This document shows, piece after piece, positions 7,378 through 13,743 of a DNA stretch of 13,743 nt. The DNA lies in NCBI GenBank assembly GCA_002338445.1, contig DDII01000063.1, positions 1-13,743 of the forward strand, in the 5' to 3' direction. Each line of letters begins with the position of its first letter. The stretch's first letter is position 1. The notes beneath the pieces are model-generated. The model was given only the letters and a program-made list of their open reading frames with translations, made no database searches and was not told the DNA's origin. The translations under genes were made by a program, and so were the position numbers. The stretch comes from Cellvibrionales bacterium UBA1854 (GTDB lineage Bacteria > Pseudomonadota > Gammaproteobacteria > Pseudomonadales > Porticoccaceae).

Positions 7378-8781
7378 TTGAATACACAAGTGGATGAAGA
7401 TAATAAGATATTTATCGTTTTAATCAGTGCAGTCGCTACCATTGGTGGCTTTCTGTTTGGTTTCGATAGTGGGGTGATTAACGGCACGATTGACGGATTA
7501 CAAAGCGCTTTTGACTCGGATAGTGCAGGAACTGGTTTCAATGTGGCTAGTATGCTTTTAGGCTGCGCTGTTGGTGCATTTTTTGCGGGTCGTTTGGCCG
7601 ATCATTTCGGTCGCCGTTCATTGCTTATTTGTTCGGCAATTTTCTTTATTGTGAGTGCTTGGGGTTCTGGTATGGCATCAAGCTCTGTCGAGTTCGTTTT
7701 TTATCGCATTCTGGGTGGTCTTGCTGTTGGCGCGGCCTCAGTGATGTCGCCGGCATACATCAGCGAGGTTGCTCCTGCTCGCTACAGGGGTCGATTAACG
7801 ACCATTCAGCAAATAGCTATTATTGGCGGTTTATTCATGGCTTTTGTGAGTAATTATTTGCTGGCTGATCTCGCGGGTATCTCCACGGCTGAACTTTGGA
7901 TGGGTTTTTCAGCCTGGCGCTGGATGTTTTGGATGGAGCTGGTGCCTGCCACCATATTTCTGCTAGCGTTATTTTTCATCCCTGAAAGTCCGAGGTTTCT
8001 GATCGCGTCGGGTCAGAAGGAAGATGGAAAAAAAGTCTTAGTAAAACTTTATGGTGAAACATTGGGACTAAATAAAGTTCATGAAATTGAGCACTCGCTC
8101 GAAGATGATCATCAACCTCGATTGGGAGACCTATTGGACCCATTCACCGGAAAAGTAAGAGGTATTCTCTGGGTCGGCGTCGGACTCGCTGTTTTTCAAC
8201 AGTTGGTCGGTATCAATGTAGTTTTCTACTATGGCGCGGTGTTGTGGCAGGCGGTTGGATTTTCTGAGGCAGATGCTCTTCTCATTAATGTGATAAGTGG
8301 TGCCGTTAGCATCGCTGCATGTCTGATCACAATTGTTTTGGTGGATAAAATCGGAAGAAAACCACTATTGTTATGGGGTTCAGTAGGCATGGCAATAACT
8401 CTAGGCATGATGGTGCTTGCATTCGCAAATGGTAAAGTTTTGGAATCAGGCGAACTTGATGTGGGTATCTGGGGTCCCCTTGCACTTGTATCCGCGAATG
8501 CTTATGTGTTTGTGTTTAATATGTCATGGGGTCCTGTTATGTGGGTAATGCTTGGAGAAATGTTTCCTAACCAGCTAAGAGGATCGGGTCTTGCAGTGAG
8601 TGGCATGATGCAGTGGACTGCTAATTTTTCCATAACTATGACTTTTCCCATTCTTTTGGCGGGTATTGGCCTCGCTGGTGCTTATGGTTTTTACGCCATT
8701 AGTGCAGCTGTTTCGGCGCTGTTTGTATTCAGATTTGTGCGGGAAACTAAGGGCATTGAACTTGAAAAAATGGTTGGGTAG
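7378..8781 (+). CDS. MFS sugar porter, XylE-like pentose/hexose:H+ symporter
   Basis: Inner-membrane carrier of the SP family that brings in monosaccharides with protons. The 467 residues hold about 12 membrane segments and the full set of family signatures: GGFLFGFDSGVINGTI (23-38), GRLADHFGRR (71-80), YISEVAPARYRGRL (127-140), IPESPRFL (201-208), FQQLVGINVVFYY (273-285), DKIGRKPLL (323-331), GPVMWVMLGEMFP (385-397) and ETKGIELEKM (456-465). Q274, Q275 and N280 correspond to sugar-contacting residues of E. coli XylE. The frame begins with TTG at 7378, supported by GGGAGAG at 7366-7372 five bases upstream and by the lack of a nearby in-frame ATG. Next to the regulator and the xylosidase, xylose or arabinose is the likely substrate, but galactose or glucose cannot be excluded from sequence. 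Confidence 0.93.
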   Translation: MNTQVDEDNKIFIVLISAVATIGGFLFGFDSGVINGTIDGLQSAFDSDSAGTGFNVASMLLGCAVGAFFAGRLADHFGRRSLLICSAIFFIVSAWGSGMASSSVEFVFYRILGGLAVGAASVMSPAYISEVAPARYRGRLTTIQQIAIIGGLFMAFVSNYLLADLAGISTAELWMGFSAWRWMFWMELVPATIFLLALFFIPESPRFLIASGQKEDGKKVLVKLYGETLGLNKVHEIEHSLEDDHQPRLGDLLDPFTGKVRGILWVGVGLAVFQQLVGINVVFYYGAVLWQAVGFSEADALLINVISGAVSIAACLITIVLVDKIGRKPLLLWGSVGMAITLGMMVLAFANGKVLESGELDVGIWGPLALVSANAYVFVFNMSWGPVMWVMLGEMFPNQLRGSGLAVSGMMQWTANFSITMTFPILLAGIGLAGAYGFYAISAAVSALFVFRFVRETKGIELEKMVG

Positions 8782-8878
8782 TGTTACGAAAATTAATCTC
8801 GGTAAATATCATTTCATCGAGATTCTCAACGAAAGCTAAGACTCGTTGTGCGTACATACAGCTTATGGATGGTGGTGG

Positions 8879-9814
8879 ATGGAAGGTTGGCTTTATGTAA
8901 TGTCAAATGAAAGCCTGCGGCCGGGATTATTAAAAATTGGTCGCAGCAACGACCTACGTCAACATGTCAAAGATTTATACACTCGTGGTGTTGCTGCACC
9001 ATTTAAGATCGCGTACAGAGGCTTGGTGGAAGACTATGAAGAAGTTGAAAAAAAGGTCCATTATGCATTGGAAGATTGCCGACTTAGTTCCGAGCGTGAC
9101 TTCTTTGAGTGTTCGATAGCGAGAGCCATCCTTACGATTCAAGAATCAGGTCACATAATGAGTGAAGATGTTTATGTCAAAGACGAACATCAACTTGAAA
9201 AAGAAAAGGAAGCGAGAAAACAGGATAAGTTTCGAATACAATACAATGAAAAAACTAAGAAAAATCGTAAGCAGTATATTGAAGATGAAGGTATTTGGTT
9301 AGACAAACCAAGTTTTTATATAACGATATTTCTCGGATTGGTAGCTTTTATTTTGTTTCCGCAAATGGACGAATACTTTCGGGATAATAGTGCTATAAAG
9401 TGGTTTTTAGCGGCTATTCCTCCTTACATCTATTGGCATTTTGCGTCAAAGAAATATTCTCGGAATTACCGAGAGCTGGAAACTAAAGCCGAAAAACTTT
9501 ACCCACTCGCAAGTAGTTATGACTCGATACCGGCCTCTGAGAGAGGAGACAACAGCTGCGAGATTGAGAAAGGTGAGCGTTTGTCTGAATCTGAGGAAGT
9601 GTCCTCGGTAGAGTTAACGTTTTCCAAAATTAAGAGTAATGATAACATAGTTGAGTCCTCGGAGAGTGAGCCGGAGCCAGTGGTTGCTCAAGTGACTCAG
9701 GCTAAGATCAGTTGGGTTTGTCATTACTGTGCGACAGATAATTCATCAGAGCCGGCAAATCAGGTGGTTTGCATCCGATGCAATCGGGCCTCTTCAATGG
9801 AGGATATTTGGTGA
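8879..9814 (+). CDS. Membrane protein with T5orf172/MUG113 (GIY-YIG-related) domain and C-terminal zinc ribbon
   Basis: The function is unknown. Residues 1-90 resemble the T5orf172/MUG113 family of the GIY-YIG superfamily: GWLYVMSN (3-10), GLLKIGRSNDLR (16-27), the E56/E57 plus H61 region and ERDFFEC (72-78). A charged, Lys-rich helical stretch covers about 100-138. Two hydrophobic segments at about 146-161 and 173-189 could span the membrane. A very acidic, Ser-rich linker (about 215-268) leads to CHYC (281-284) and CIRC (298-301), spaced like a small zinc ribbon. I chose ATG 8879 because the domain begins right there; the frame opens from TTG 8846. It lies 97 bp after the sugar porter on the same strand and faces the next gene. 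Nuclease activity is doubtful, since the second GIY-YIG tyrosine position reads K (LKIG). Confidence 0.85.
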   Translation: MEGWLYVMSNESLRPGLLKIGRSNDLRQHVKDLYTRGVAAPFKIAYRGLVEDYEEVEKKVHYALEDCRLSSERDFFECSIARAILTIQESGHIMSEDVYVKDEHQLEKEKEARKQDKFRIQYNEKTKKNRKQYIEDEGIWLDKPSFYITIFLGLVAFILFPQMDEYFRDNSAIKWFLAAIPPYIYWHFASKKYSRNYRELETKAEKLYPLASSYDSIPASERGDNSCEIEKGERLSESEEVSSVELTFSKIKSNDNIVESSESEPEPVVAQVTQAKISWVCHYCATDNSSEPANQVVCIRCNRASSMEDIW

Positions 9815-9854
9815 TGGTGCTAATATATGTGTGTAATTCAGTTATAATAAAATA

Positions 9855-10181
9855 TTACGCTCTGACCCGCTTTTGCTTAAGCATAAAAACCTTTATTGCA
9901 TCTACATGCACGTTTAACCAGCCAATTTCTGTGTCCATAGAGACCGTCTCTCGAGCAATGTTGTCCCAGTAAGTGAGGTATATCGCATCATTGTTAGATT
10001 CACGGATATACACTCTGAGGCTCATTGAGAGATTTGCCTCAAAATTGAGTCTTAAAAAAGCTGAGAAGTCTGTTGCTACCATGCTTTCTATGAAAAAGCC
10101 AAGTTGTGTCGATTCAATCAGCATTCTTTCAAAACGGTCATTCATGTTTCGGGCTTCGCTGTAAGCACTGACTGTGTTCAT
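9855..10181 (-). CDS. Hypothetical 108-residue protein
   Basis: I do not recognise this protein. It has no signal peptide or membrane segment. The N-terminal third (MNDRFERMLIE) looks helical. The central part (NFEANLSMSLRVYIRESNNDAIYLTYWDN) alternates as in beta strands, suggesting a compact cytoplasmic domain. GTGAG lies five bases before ATG 10181. It is convergent with the MUG113 protein (40 bp between stops) and divergent from the flagellin across 636 bp. The plus-strand frame at 9973-10164 is its shadow. Coding status is supported by the ribosome site and uninterrupted frame only. Confidence 0.6.
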   Translation of the reverse strand: MNTVSAYSEARNMNDRFERMLIESTQLGFFIESMVATDFSAFLRLNFEANLSMSLRVYIRESNNDAIYLTYWDNIARETVSMDTEIGWLNVHVDAIKVFMLKQKRVRA

Positions 10182-10207
10182 AAATTCTCACTAAGGGTGT
10201 TGGACCT

Positions 10208-10243
10208 TAAAAACTACCATAATGATATTGGTCTAAGTTTTTA
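10208..10243. repeat. Imperfect inverted repeat upstream of the 108-residue gene
   Basis: The outer arms TAAAAACT (10208-10215) and AGTTTTTA (10236-10243) are perfect complements. Inside them ACCA (10216-10219) can pair with TGGT (10229-10232), leaving a 3-base bulge on one side. It starts 27 bases before the minus-strand ATG, so it could be a leader hairpin or an operator. Confidence 0.35.
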
Positions 10244-10726
10244 GAAAATCCAAGTGGTATTTAATACAGTAGAAGATAAGTTAGAGAGCTAACTAAGAAC
10301 CTAAAATATTTATCTAAACTTATGCTCTGTATTAATTAATCGGCACATGGTCTCATTCTTTTAGGTTATTAAAGCTTGCTAATTTGACTTTTTAAACTCC
10401 TGCCGCATAAATAATATTTTTTCTTAATTTGCTCAGTCGGTGGCCAAAAATCAGGACATTATTATCAGTGCTTAAATTTTCCAATTCAGCGGGTGTGGAT
10501 TAAAAACAAATGTGAATTAATGTTTGCCTTTTTGTTTTATGTGTTTGATTGCCTTTGTGACGCTTATCAATTAGATCAAACAATGTTTTTGCTAAAAACT
10601 CGCTTCAAACATGACTGAGATTGCCTATTTTAGTCATTAATAAATCGTTATTTTTTTTGTATCTTGTGCAGAGTGTCCAAACCGACATAAACCTTCCAGG
10701 CTGATGCATGCGCAGTAATTTTTTTC

Positions 10727-10740
10727 GGCAAAAGTTTGCC
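10727..10740. promoter_or_regulatory. Palindrome GGCAAA-AG-TTTGCC, operator-like
   Basis: Six-base perfect arms surround a 2-base centre, too tight for an RNA hairpin but suitable for a dimeric DNA-binding protein. It lies 7 bp upstream of the sigma-28-like -35 box of the flagellin gene and directly after a run of T. No binding protein can be named. Confidence 0.3.
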
Positions 10741-10747
10741 ACGTGCC

Positions 10748-10774
10748 TAAACTTTGGAAAAATGGTGACGGTTT
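10748..10774 (+). promoter_or_regulatory. Sigma-28 (FliA)-like promoter of flagellin
   Basis: TAAA at 10748-10751 (preceded by CC) is followed by a spacer of exactly 15 bp and GACGGTTT at 10767-10774. The consensus is TAAA-N15-GCCGATAA; the -10 part matches only in part (G, C, G and T positions). The predicted leader is about 37 nt, with AGGGGA as ribosome site. The spacing and its place before a flagellin gene support it; the weak -10 limits confidence. Confidence 0.4.
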
Positions 10775-10817
10775 CATATACATCTTAATTAGAATTATCT
10801 TTTAGGGGAAATTTTAT

Positions 10818-11645
10818 ATGGATGTAAACACGAATATTTCCGCTCAACGCGCCTCCGGTTACGTTGCAAAAAACGAGCGCGTCATAACAGAGGTTATGCA
10901 AAGACTTTCTACTGGAATCAAGATTAATTCGGCTGTAGATGATCCGGCTGGGTGGACGATCTCGTCAAAAATGACCTCAACACTCATCAGTATGAAACAA
11001 GCTTTGAGAAATGCCCATGACGGGATATCGATGTTAGAGACTGCTTCCGGAGCTACTACAGAAATGGGCAACATGGTTCAGCGCGTTCGACAGTTAACTC
11101 TACAGGGAATAAGCGATAGTTCAACTCCCGCCCAAAGAGCCATGATGCAAAACGAGGCAGATGAGTTAATTGCGGAAATCGACAATATCGCCAAGGACAC
11201 ACAGTTCAATAATAGAAACTTACTTGACGGAAGTGGCAAAAATATTAGTATTCAGACCGGAGATGTTGCGGGTCAGACCTTTAATATCTCCATTGAGTCA
11301 CTTACCGCTGAGGATCTTCAACTCAAAGGTTTAGACATCATCACTAATTCGTCAGAGGCTTTGTCTAAGGTTGATGCGGCGGTCTCACAAGTTGTTGGGG
11401 CACAAGCAGAGTTCGGGGTGCACGTCGCTTTGCTAACCCAAGCCGTAGAAAGTCTTTTAAACAGTTCACTGAGTTTTGAGGCAGCGCGCGGACGGATAAT
11501 CGACGCGAATTATGCACATGACACGACGACCTTGGCGAGTAAGACTATCATGGGTCAAGCAGCGATGGCCATGGTATCTCAAGCAAATCAACAACCTAAA
11601 GCCGTACACCATCTTTTAAAAGTTGAATCTAATAAGAGCTTGTGA
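10818..11645 (+). CDS. Short divergent flagellin
   Basis: Structural subunit of a flagellar filament, exported by the flagellar type III system. At 275 residues it has only the D0/D1 core: N-terminal flagellin domain about 4-140 (NTNISAQRA, LSTGIKINSAVDDPAGWTIS at 30-49, RNAHDGIS at 64-71, FNNRNLLDG at 130-138) and C-terminal domain about 182-267 (ALSKVDAAVSQV, FEAARGRIIDANYAHD at 220-235, QANQQP at 255-260, then HHLL). No D2/D3 insert is present. Several usually conserved C-terminal residues differ: the NRL motif is replaced (GVHVALL at 200-206), SRI is GRI, and eight residues follow the usual LL end. AGGGGA lies eight bases before the ATG. No other flagellar gene is nearby, so it is a lone copy, possibly a minor or specialised filament subunit. 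Confidence 0.92.
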   Translation: MDVNTNISAQRASGYVAKNERVITEVMQRLSTGIKINSAVDDPAGWTISSKMTSTLISMKQALRNAHDGISMLETASGATTEMGNMVQRVRQLTLQGISDSSTPAQRAMMQNEADELIAEIDNIAKDTQFNNRNLLDGSGKNISIQTGDVAGQTFNISIESLTAEDLQLKGLDIITNSSEALSKVDAAVSQVVGAQAEFGVHVALLTQAVESLLNSSLSFEAARGRIIDANYAHDTTTLASKTIMGQAAMAMVSQANQQPKAVHHLLKVESNKSL

Positions 11646-11651
11646 AAATTA

Positions 11652-11670
11652 CTGAGGCCCAGCGGTTTTT
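11652..11670 (+). terminator. Weak terminator candidate after flagellin
   Basis: Seven bases after the flagellin stop, CTG (11652-11654) can pair with CAG (11660-11662), or a slightly longer wobble stem can form from ACTG with CGGT, and a run of five T ends at 11670. The stem is short, so this is only a candidate. Confidence 0.25.
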
Positions 11671-11699
11671 AATGAATAATTATCCAAATCTCCCGAAAC

Positions 11700-12155
11700 T
11701 TATGGTCTATATAGCGGAAGAAACTCAAATGGAACCGATTCGTAAGGATGGGCATCCGTAATAGCTTGCTCAACTCTTTTTGCGGCAGAAATCGGGCACA
11801 GCATTTCAATACGATATTCAATTACGTGATTTAAATTATTTTTGCTACCACAAAATGGGTTAGTCTTAGAAGATGGTCGAAACTGACCACGACCTTTTGT
11901 TTCCCAGCAGCATTGTTGATACTCATCTTGCTCACCTGCCCCCGCTGCGAATGCAGAGGATTTGACTAATTCCTTGTGTGACTCAGGAACAAAAATTACC
12001 AGTTTTACTGTATTGGGATCTAAGTTCAAAGGAACAACCTCTGGGATAACTGTTTTTAAATAATCTGCTACATATGCGCATATAATTGAGGGCTTTTGAA
12101 ATGAATGAGCTGTCACAAATGACTCGGATCGATATGCAGACATACCCTTAATCAT
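11700..12155 (-). CDS. Stand-alone YqfO/NIF3-insert domain protein (CutA-like fold)
   Basis: Residues about 50-147 match the domain inserted in YqfO-type NIF3 proteins and also found alone (COG3323-like): VKLVIFVPESHKELVKSSAF, AAGAG (70-74), CCWETKGRGQFRP (82-94), EYRIEMLCP and DAHPYESVPFEF. The biochemical role is not established; the family is linked to metal or nucleotide binding. Solitary members are usually about 105 residues and start at the first strand. Here the frame opens 49 residues earlier at ATG 12155, which lacks a ribosome site. A TTG at 12029 (codon 43), eight bases after GAGG, would give a 109-residue protein of normal size. I give the longest frame but consider the TTG start plausible. 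It is divergent from the lipoprotein gene and convergent with the flagellin. Confidence 0.82.
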   Translation of the reverse strand: MIKGMSAYRSESFVTAHSFQKPSIICAYVADYLKTVIPEVVPLNLDPNTVKLVIFVPESHKELVKSSAFAAGAGEQDEYQQCCWETKGRGQFRPSSKTNPFCGSKNNLNHVIEYRIEMLCPISAAKRVEQAITDAHPYESVPFEFLPLYRP

Positions 12156-12166
12156 ATACTAGCCAA

Positions 12167-12175
12167 ATTATAACA
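12167..12175 (-). promoter_or_regulatory. Extended -10 promoter element of the YqfO-like gene
   Basis: On the minus strand this reads TGTTATAAT, a perfect extended -10 (TGnTATAAT). A start site would fall near 12160, only about five bases before ATG 12155. That ATG would then be almost leaderless, which favours a later translation start. No clear -35 is visible, as is common for extended -10 promoters. Confidence 0.4.
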
Positions 12176-12253
12176 ATTTGTCCCCACGGATTGTTTGCAT
12201 ATTTGTGATGATTTTGACACCATGAATTCCTCAAACATAGAGAGGCTTGCGTT

Positions 12254-13504
12254 ATGAGTTTTTTAAATCGCGCAGATTCTAAACAAAATGGTCTTTTCAT
12301 ACTTGCTGTTTTTTTTGTTATTTTCACTGCATCATGCAGTGGTCCGATCAAGGTATTAAAAACGCCTCAGATATTAGAAAAAACAATTCATCCGAGAGAC
12401 CGTTTGCATGCATATGACAAGAAGATTGGCAAGGTGCTGTCGGTAGGGAGATGTATGGCAAATGGATCTCGATCGATACAGCGGTCTTTGGAGTACACAT
12501 CTCTCGACCTTCCTGCCCTCATGGGCAAATTTAAAGAGTTGGGTGAAAGGCAAGAAATACTTGATATGGATCGGCAGAGAATTCGCGATGTCATATACAA
12601 CACGACGGCGAGCCCACAGAAATTGGTGCAACCTTTTTCGCACTTGCAACCATATGCAGACCTCTGGTTTGAAAGCATTACGCCAAATGACTGGCGTGAA
12701 TTTGACGAGCGTTATGATCAACATATTTCGTTTCTTTATGAAATGGCAGCGCTAGTGATGGATTATCATGACGAAATATTTTTACAGGATCCTGATTTGG
12801 ATCGAAGCTCGCTCCTCAAACCTATGTTTTGCAGCACAATCCTTGAGACTTTGCTATATGAAAATAAACTCGATCACCCTTCATTTTTTGAACAGGAGTT
12901 ACTGCATAATACTCTAGATAATGGGATCAGAGAGACTCGATGGAAAAAATATGTTCCAAATTTTTTTGCTGGCTCTAATTTAAAAATTGGCGAGACAGGT
13001 GATTCCCATGTCAAGTGGGTTAACCGGTTGGGAGCTTACCAAGACTCATGTGACTGTTATAGACAAGTTCAGCAGAAATATAAGAAAACTGGAGCTCGTT
13101 TTTTTAGACAAAGTCAAGTTTTTGGCGACCTTTTGTGTGAGTCTTTGGAAGATCAAGAGGTGACTAATTTAGAAAGTTATAAACGAGAACACATAAGTGC
13201 AATAAACGAAAGAAAATCTCAGCCTTTCACCAAGCGGAGTGATTTATTGGACTTCTTCAAGACTGTAAAACCCGACCTAACTCAAGAGCAGAGAGCCATA
13301 CACTATCAACAGAATTTACAGCGGTACTACGTTTCGTTTTTTAATGTGGCGCGAGCACAGTTTGCAGACTCTATGAAAAATCGGGAGCAGAGCTCTCTTC
13401 AGTATTCTCGTGATGCTATGGTGTGCTTATATAATGCACGTGCAAAAATGCGTGGGAATCAATATTTGGCAGCTGATTATGTTCAGTTTGAAAAAGAAAA
13501 TTAG
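12254..13504 (+). CDS. Uncharacterised lipoprotein, 416 residues
   Basis: I do not recognise the family. The N terminus is a lipoprotein signal: polar start with R6 and K10, hydrophobic core 13-24 and lipobox FTASC with the modified Cys at 28. Ser at +2 predicts sorting to the outer membrane. The mature part (about 388 residues) has no further membrane segment, is rich in charged and aromatic residues and looks mainly helical. It contains several cysteines (for example SCDCYRQVQQKYKKTGARFF near 259-278), which could form disulfides in the periplasm. AGAGG at 12241-12245 lies eight bases before the ATG. TTGACA at 12214 has no fitting -10. A rhodanese-like gene follows after 93 bp on the same strand; a functional link is possible but unproven. 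Confidence 0.8.
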   Translation: MSFLNRADSKQNGLFILAVFFVIFTASCSGPIKVLKTPQILEKTIHPRDRLHAYDKKIGKVLSVGRCMANGSRSIQRSLEYTSLDLPALMGKFKELGERQEILDMDRQRIRDVIYNTTASPQKLVQPFSHLQPYADLWFESITPNDWREFDERYDQHISFLYEMAALVMDYHDEIFLQDPDLDRSSLLKPMFCSTILETLLYENKLDHPSFFEQELLHNTLDNGIRETRWKKYVPNFFAGSNLKIGETGDSHVKWVNRLGAYQDSCDCYRQVQQKYKKTGARFFRQSQVFGDLLCESLEDQEVTNLESYKREHISAINERKSQPFTKRSDLLDFFKTVKPDLTQEQRAIHYQQNLQRYYVSFFNVARAQFADSMKNREQSSLQYSRDAMVCLYNARAKMRGNQYLAADYVQFEKEN

Positions 13505-13597
13505 ATTTGCCGAATTCTTTTAGTCGTAATACTATATTTTAAGGCATTCCCAAATGCTTGGAGTAGCGTGTAGAGTGTCGAAAAATGAGGCTGGCTA

Positions 13598-13743
13598 GTG
13601 TTTTACATTGATCAAAAAGAGGTGTTGTTAATTGATGTCCGTTCTCCTCAGGAATGGTCCCAAGGAATTTTAGAGTCTGCTGTTAGAGTCGAGTGGCAGG
13701 ATATTTCTGCAGCCATATTATCGCTCGCTGAGGCACTTGACCA
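13598..13743 (+). CDS. Rhodanese-like domain protein, 3' end cut by window edge
   Basis: The first 48 codons are visible. They read MFYIDQKEVLLIDVRSPQEW then SQGILESAVRVEWQDISAAI, which matches the start of a single rhodanese domain (sulfurtransferase or regulatory); LIDVRSPQEW is the typical first motif. The catalytic cysteine would lie beyond the edge, so activity cannot be judged. The start is GTG at 13598 with GAGG seven bases upstream; an in-frame TGA lies just before (13585-13587), so no longer N terminus is possible. No signal peptide is seen, suggesting a cytoplasmic protein. It follows the lipoprotein gene by 93 bp without a clear terminator between. Confidence 0.8.
   Translation, partial: MFYIDQKEVLLIDVRSPQEWSQGILESAVRVEWQDISAAILSLAEALD

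Larger units (their letters stand above)
10182..10817. other. 636-bp AT-rich intergenic region upstream of flagellin
   Basis: I find no gene here on either strand. The stretch is AT-rich with several T-runs. It holds an imperfect dyad at 10208-10243, a palindrome at 10727-10740 and a sigma-28-like promoter at 10748-10774. The middle part (about 10250-10680) shows nothing I can name; its length leaves room for a small RNA or extra promoters. Confidence 0.6.

Noticed and set aside
8795..8824. Inverted repeat AATCTCG/CGAGATT after the XylE-like gene as terminator
   Set aside because: The loop is 16 bases and no T-tract follows, so it does not fit an intrinsic terminator.
9973..10164. Plus-strand 63-residue frame starting with GTG
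   Set aside because: Antisense to the 108-residue minus-strand gene, which is longer and has a ribosome site.
10727..10740. Sigma-54 promoter (GG...GC) before flagellin
   Set aside because: Only 9 bases separate GG and GC instead of 10, and the sequence is better explained as a palindrome.
8879..11645. A prophage or defence island around the MUG113 protein
   Set aside because: No integrase, capsid, restriction or toxin-antitoxin gene, attachment repeat or tRNA is visible nearby.
12214..12219. TTGACA as -35 box of the lipoprotein gene
   Set aside because: The only -10-like sequence at fitting distance matches poorly and overlaps the ribosome site AGAGG, leaving no leader.
13541..13559. Hairpin GCATT/AATGC after the lipoprotein gene as terminator
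   Set aside because: The stem is five base pairs plus a bulge and no T-run follows.

Overview
The window looks like a piece of a marine-type gammaproteobacterial chromosome (Alteromonadales/Cellvibrionales-like). This is an inference from the protein families present: a Xanthomonas/Caulobacter-type TonB-dependent receptor, an MFS sugar porter, a flagellin and an outer-membrane-sorted lipoprotein. No rRNA, tRNA or strong taxonomic marker is present. I found no insertion sequence, CRISPR array or phage structural gene.

Region 1 (about 1-8781) is a coherent locus for taking up and breaking down xylo-oligosaccharides or related pentosides. A large TonB-dependent receptor on the minus strand, cut off by the left edge of the window, would carry the glycan across the outer membrane. 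Divergent from it, across a 366-bp regulatory region, run a GPH-family symporter (inner-membrane uptake of short glycosides) and, 38 bp later, a cytoplasmic GH43 beta-xylosidase with its catalytic triad and C-terminal beta-sandwich domain. Facing this pair is a Nudix-fold winged-helix regulator of the NrtR/AraR type with a degraded catalytic box. It is divergent from a XylE-like sugar/H+ symporter. The simplest reading is: receptor, then GPH symporter, then GH43 releasing monosaccharide, with the XylE-like carrier importing free pentose and the Nudix protein sensing a pathway metabolite. No pentose isomerase or kinase lies in the window.

Region 2 (about 8782-10817) holds a membrane protein with a GIY-YIG-related T5orf172/MUG113 domain at one end and a zinc-ribbon-like CxxC/CxxC at the other, an unrecognised 108-residue protein on the opposite strand, and a 636-bp AT-rich stretch with no gene. 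That stretch holds two dyads and a probable sigma-28-type promoter.

Region 3 (about 10818-13743) holds a short, divergent, isolated flagellin; a stand-alone YqfO/NIF3-insert (CutA-like fold) protein on the minus strand; a 416-residue lipoprotein I do not recognise; and the first 48 codons of a rhodanese-like protein cut by the right edge.

The more unusual items are the catalytically dead Nudix regulator inside a gammaproteobacterial-looking pentoside locus, a nested 33-bp dyad in the receptor promoter region, the membrane protein joining a MUG113 domain to a zinc ribbon, and the lone flagellin with altered C-terminal signature residues. I see no clearly new multi-gene system.
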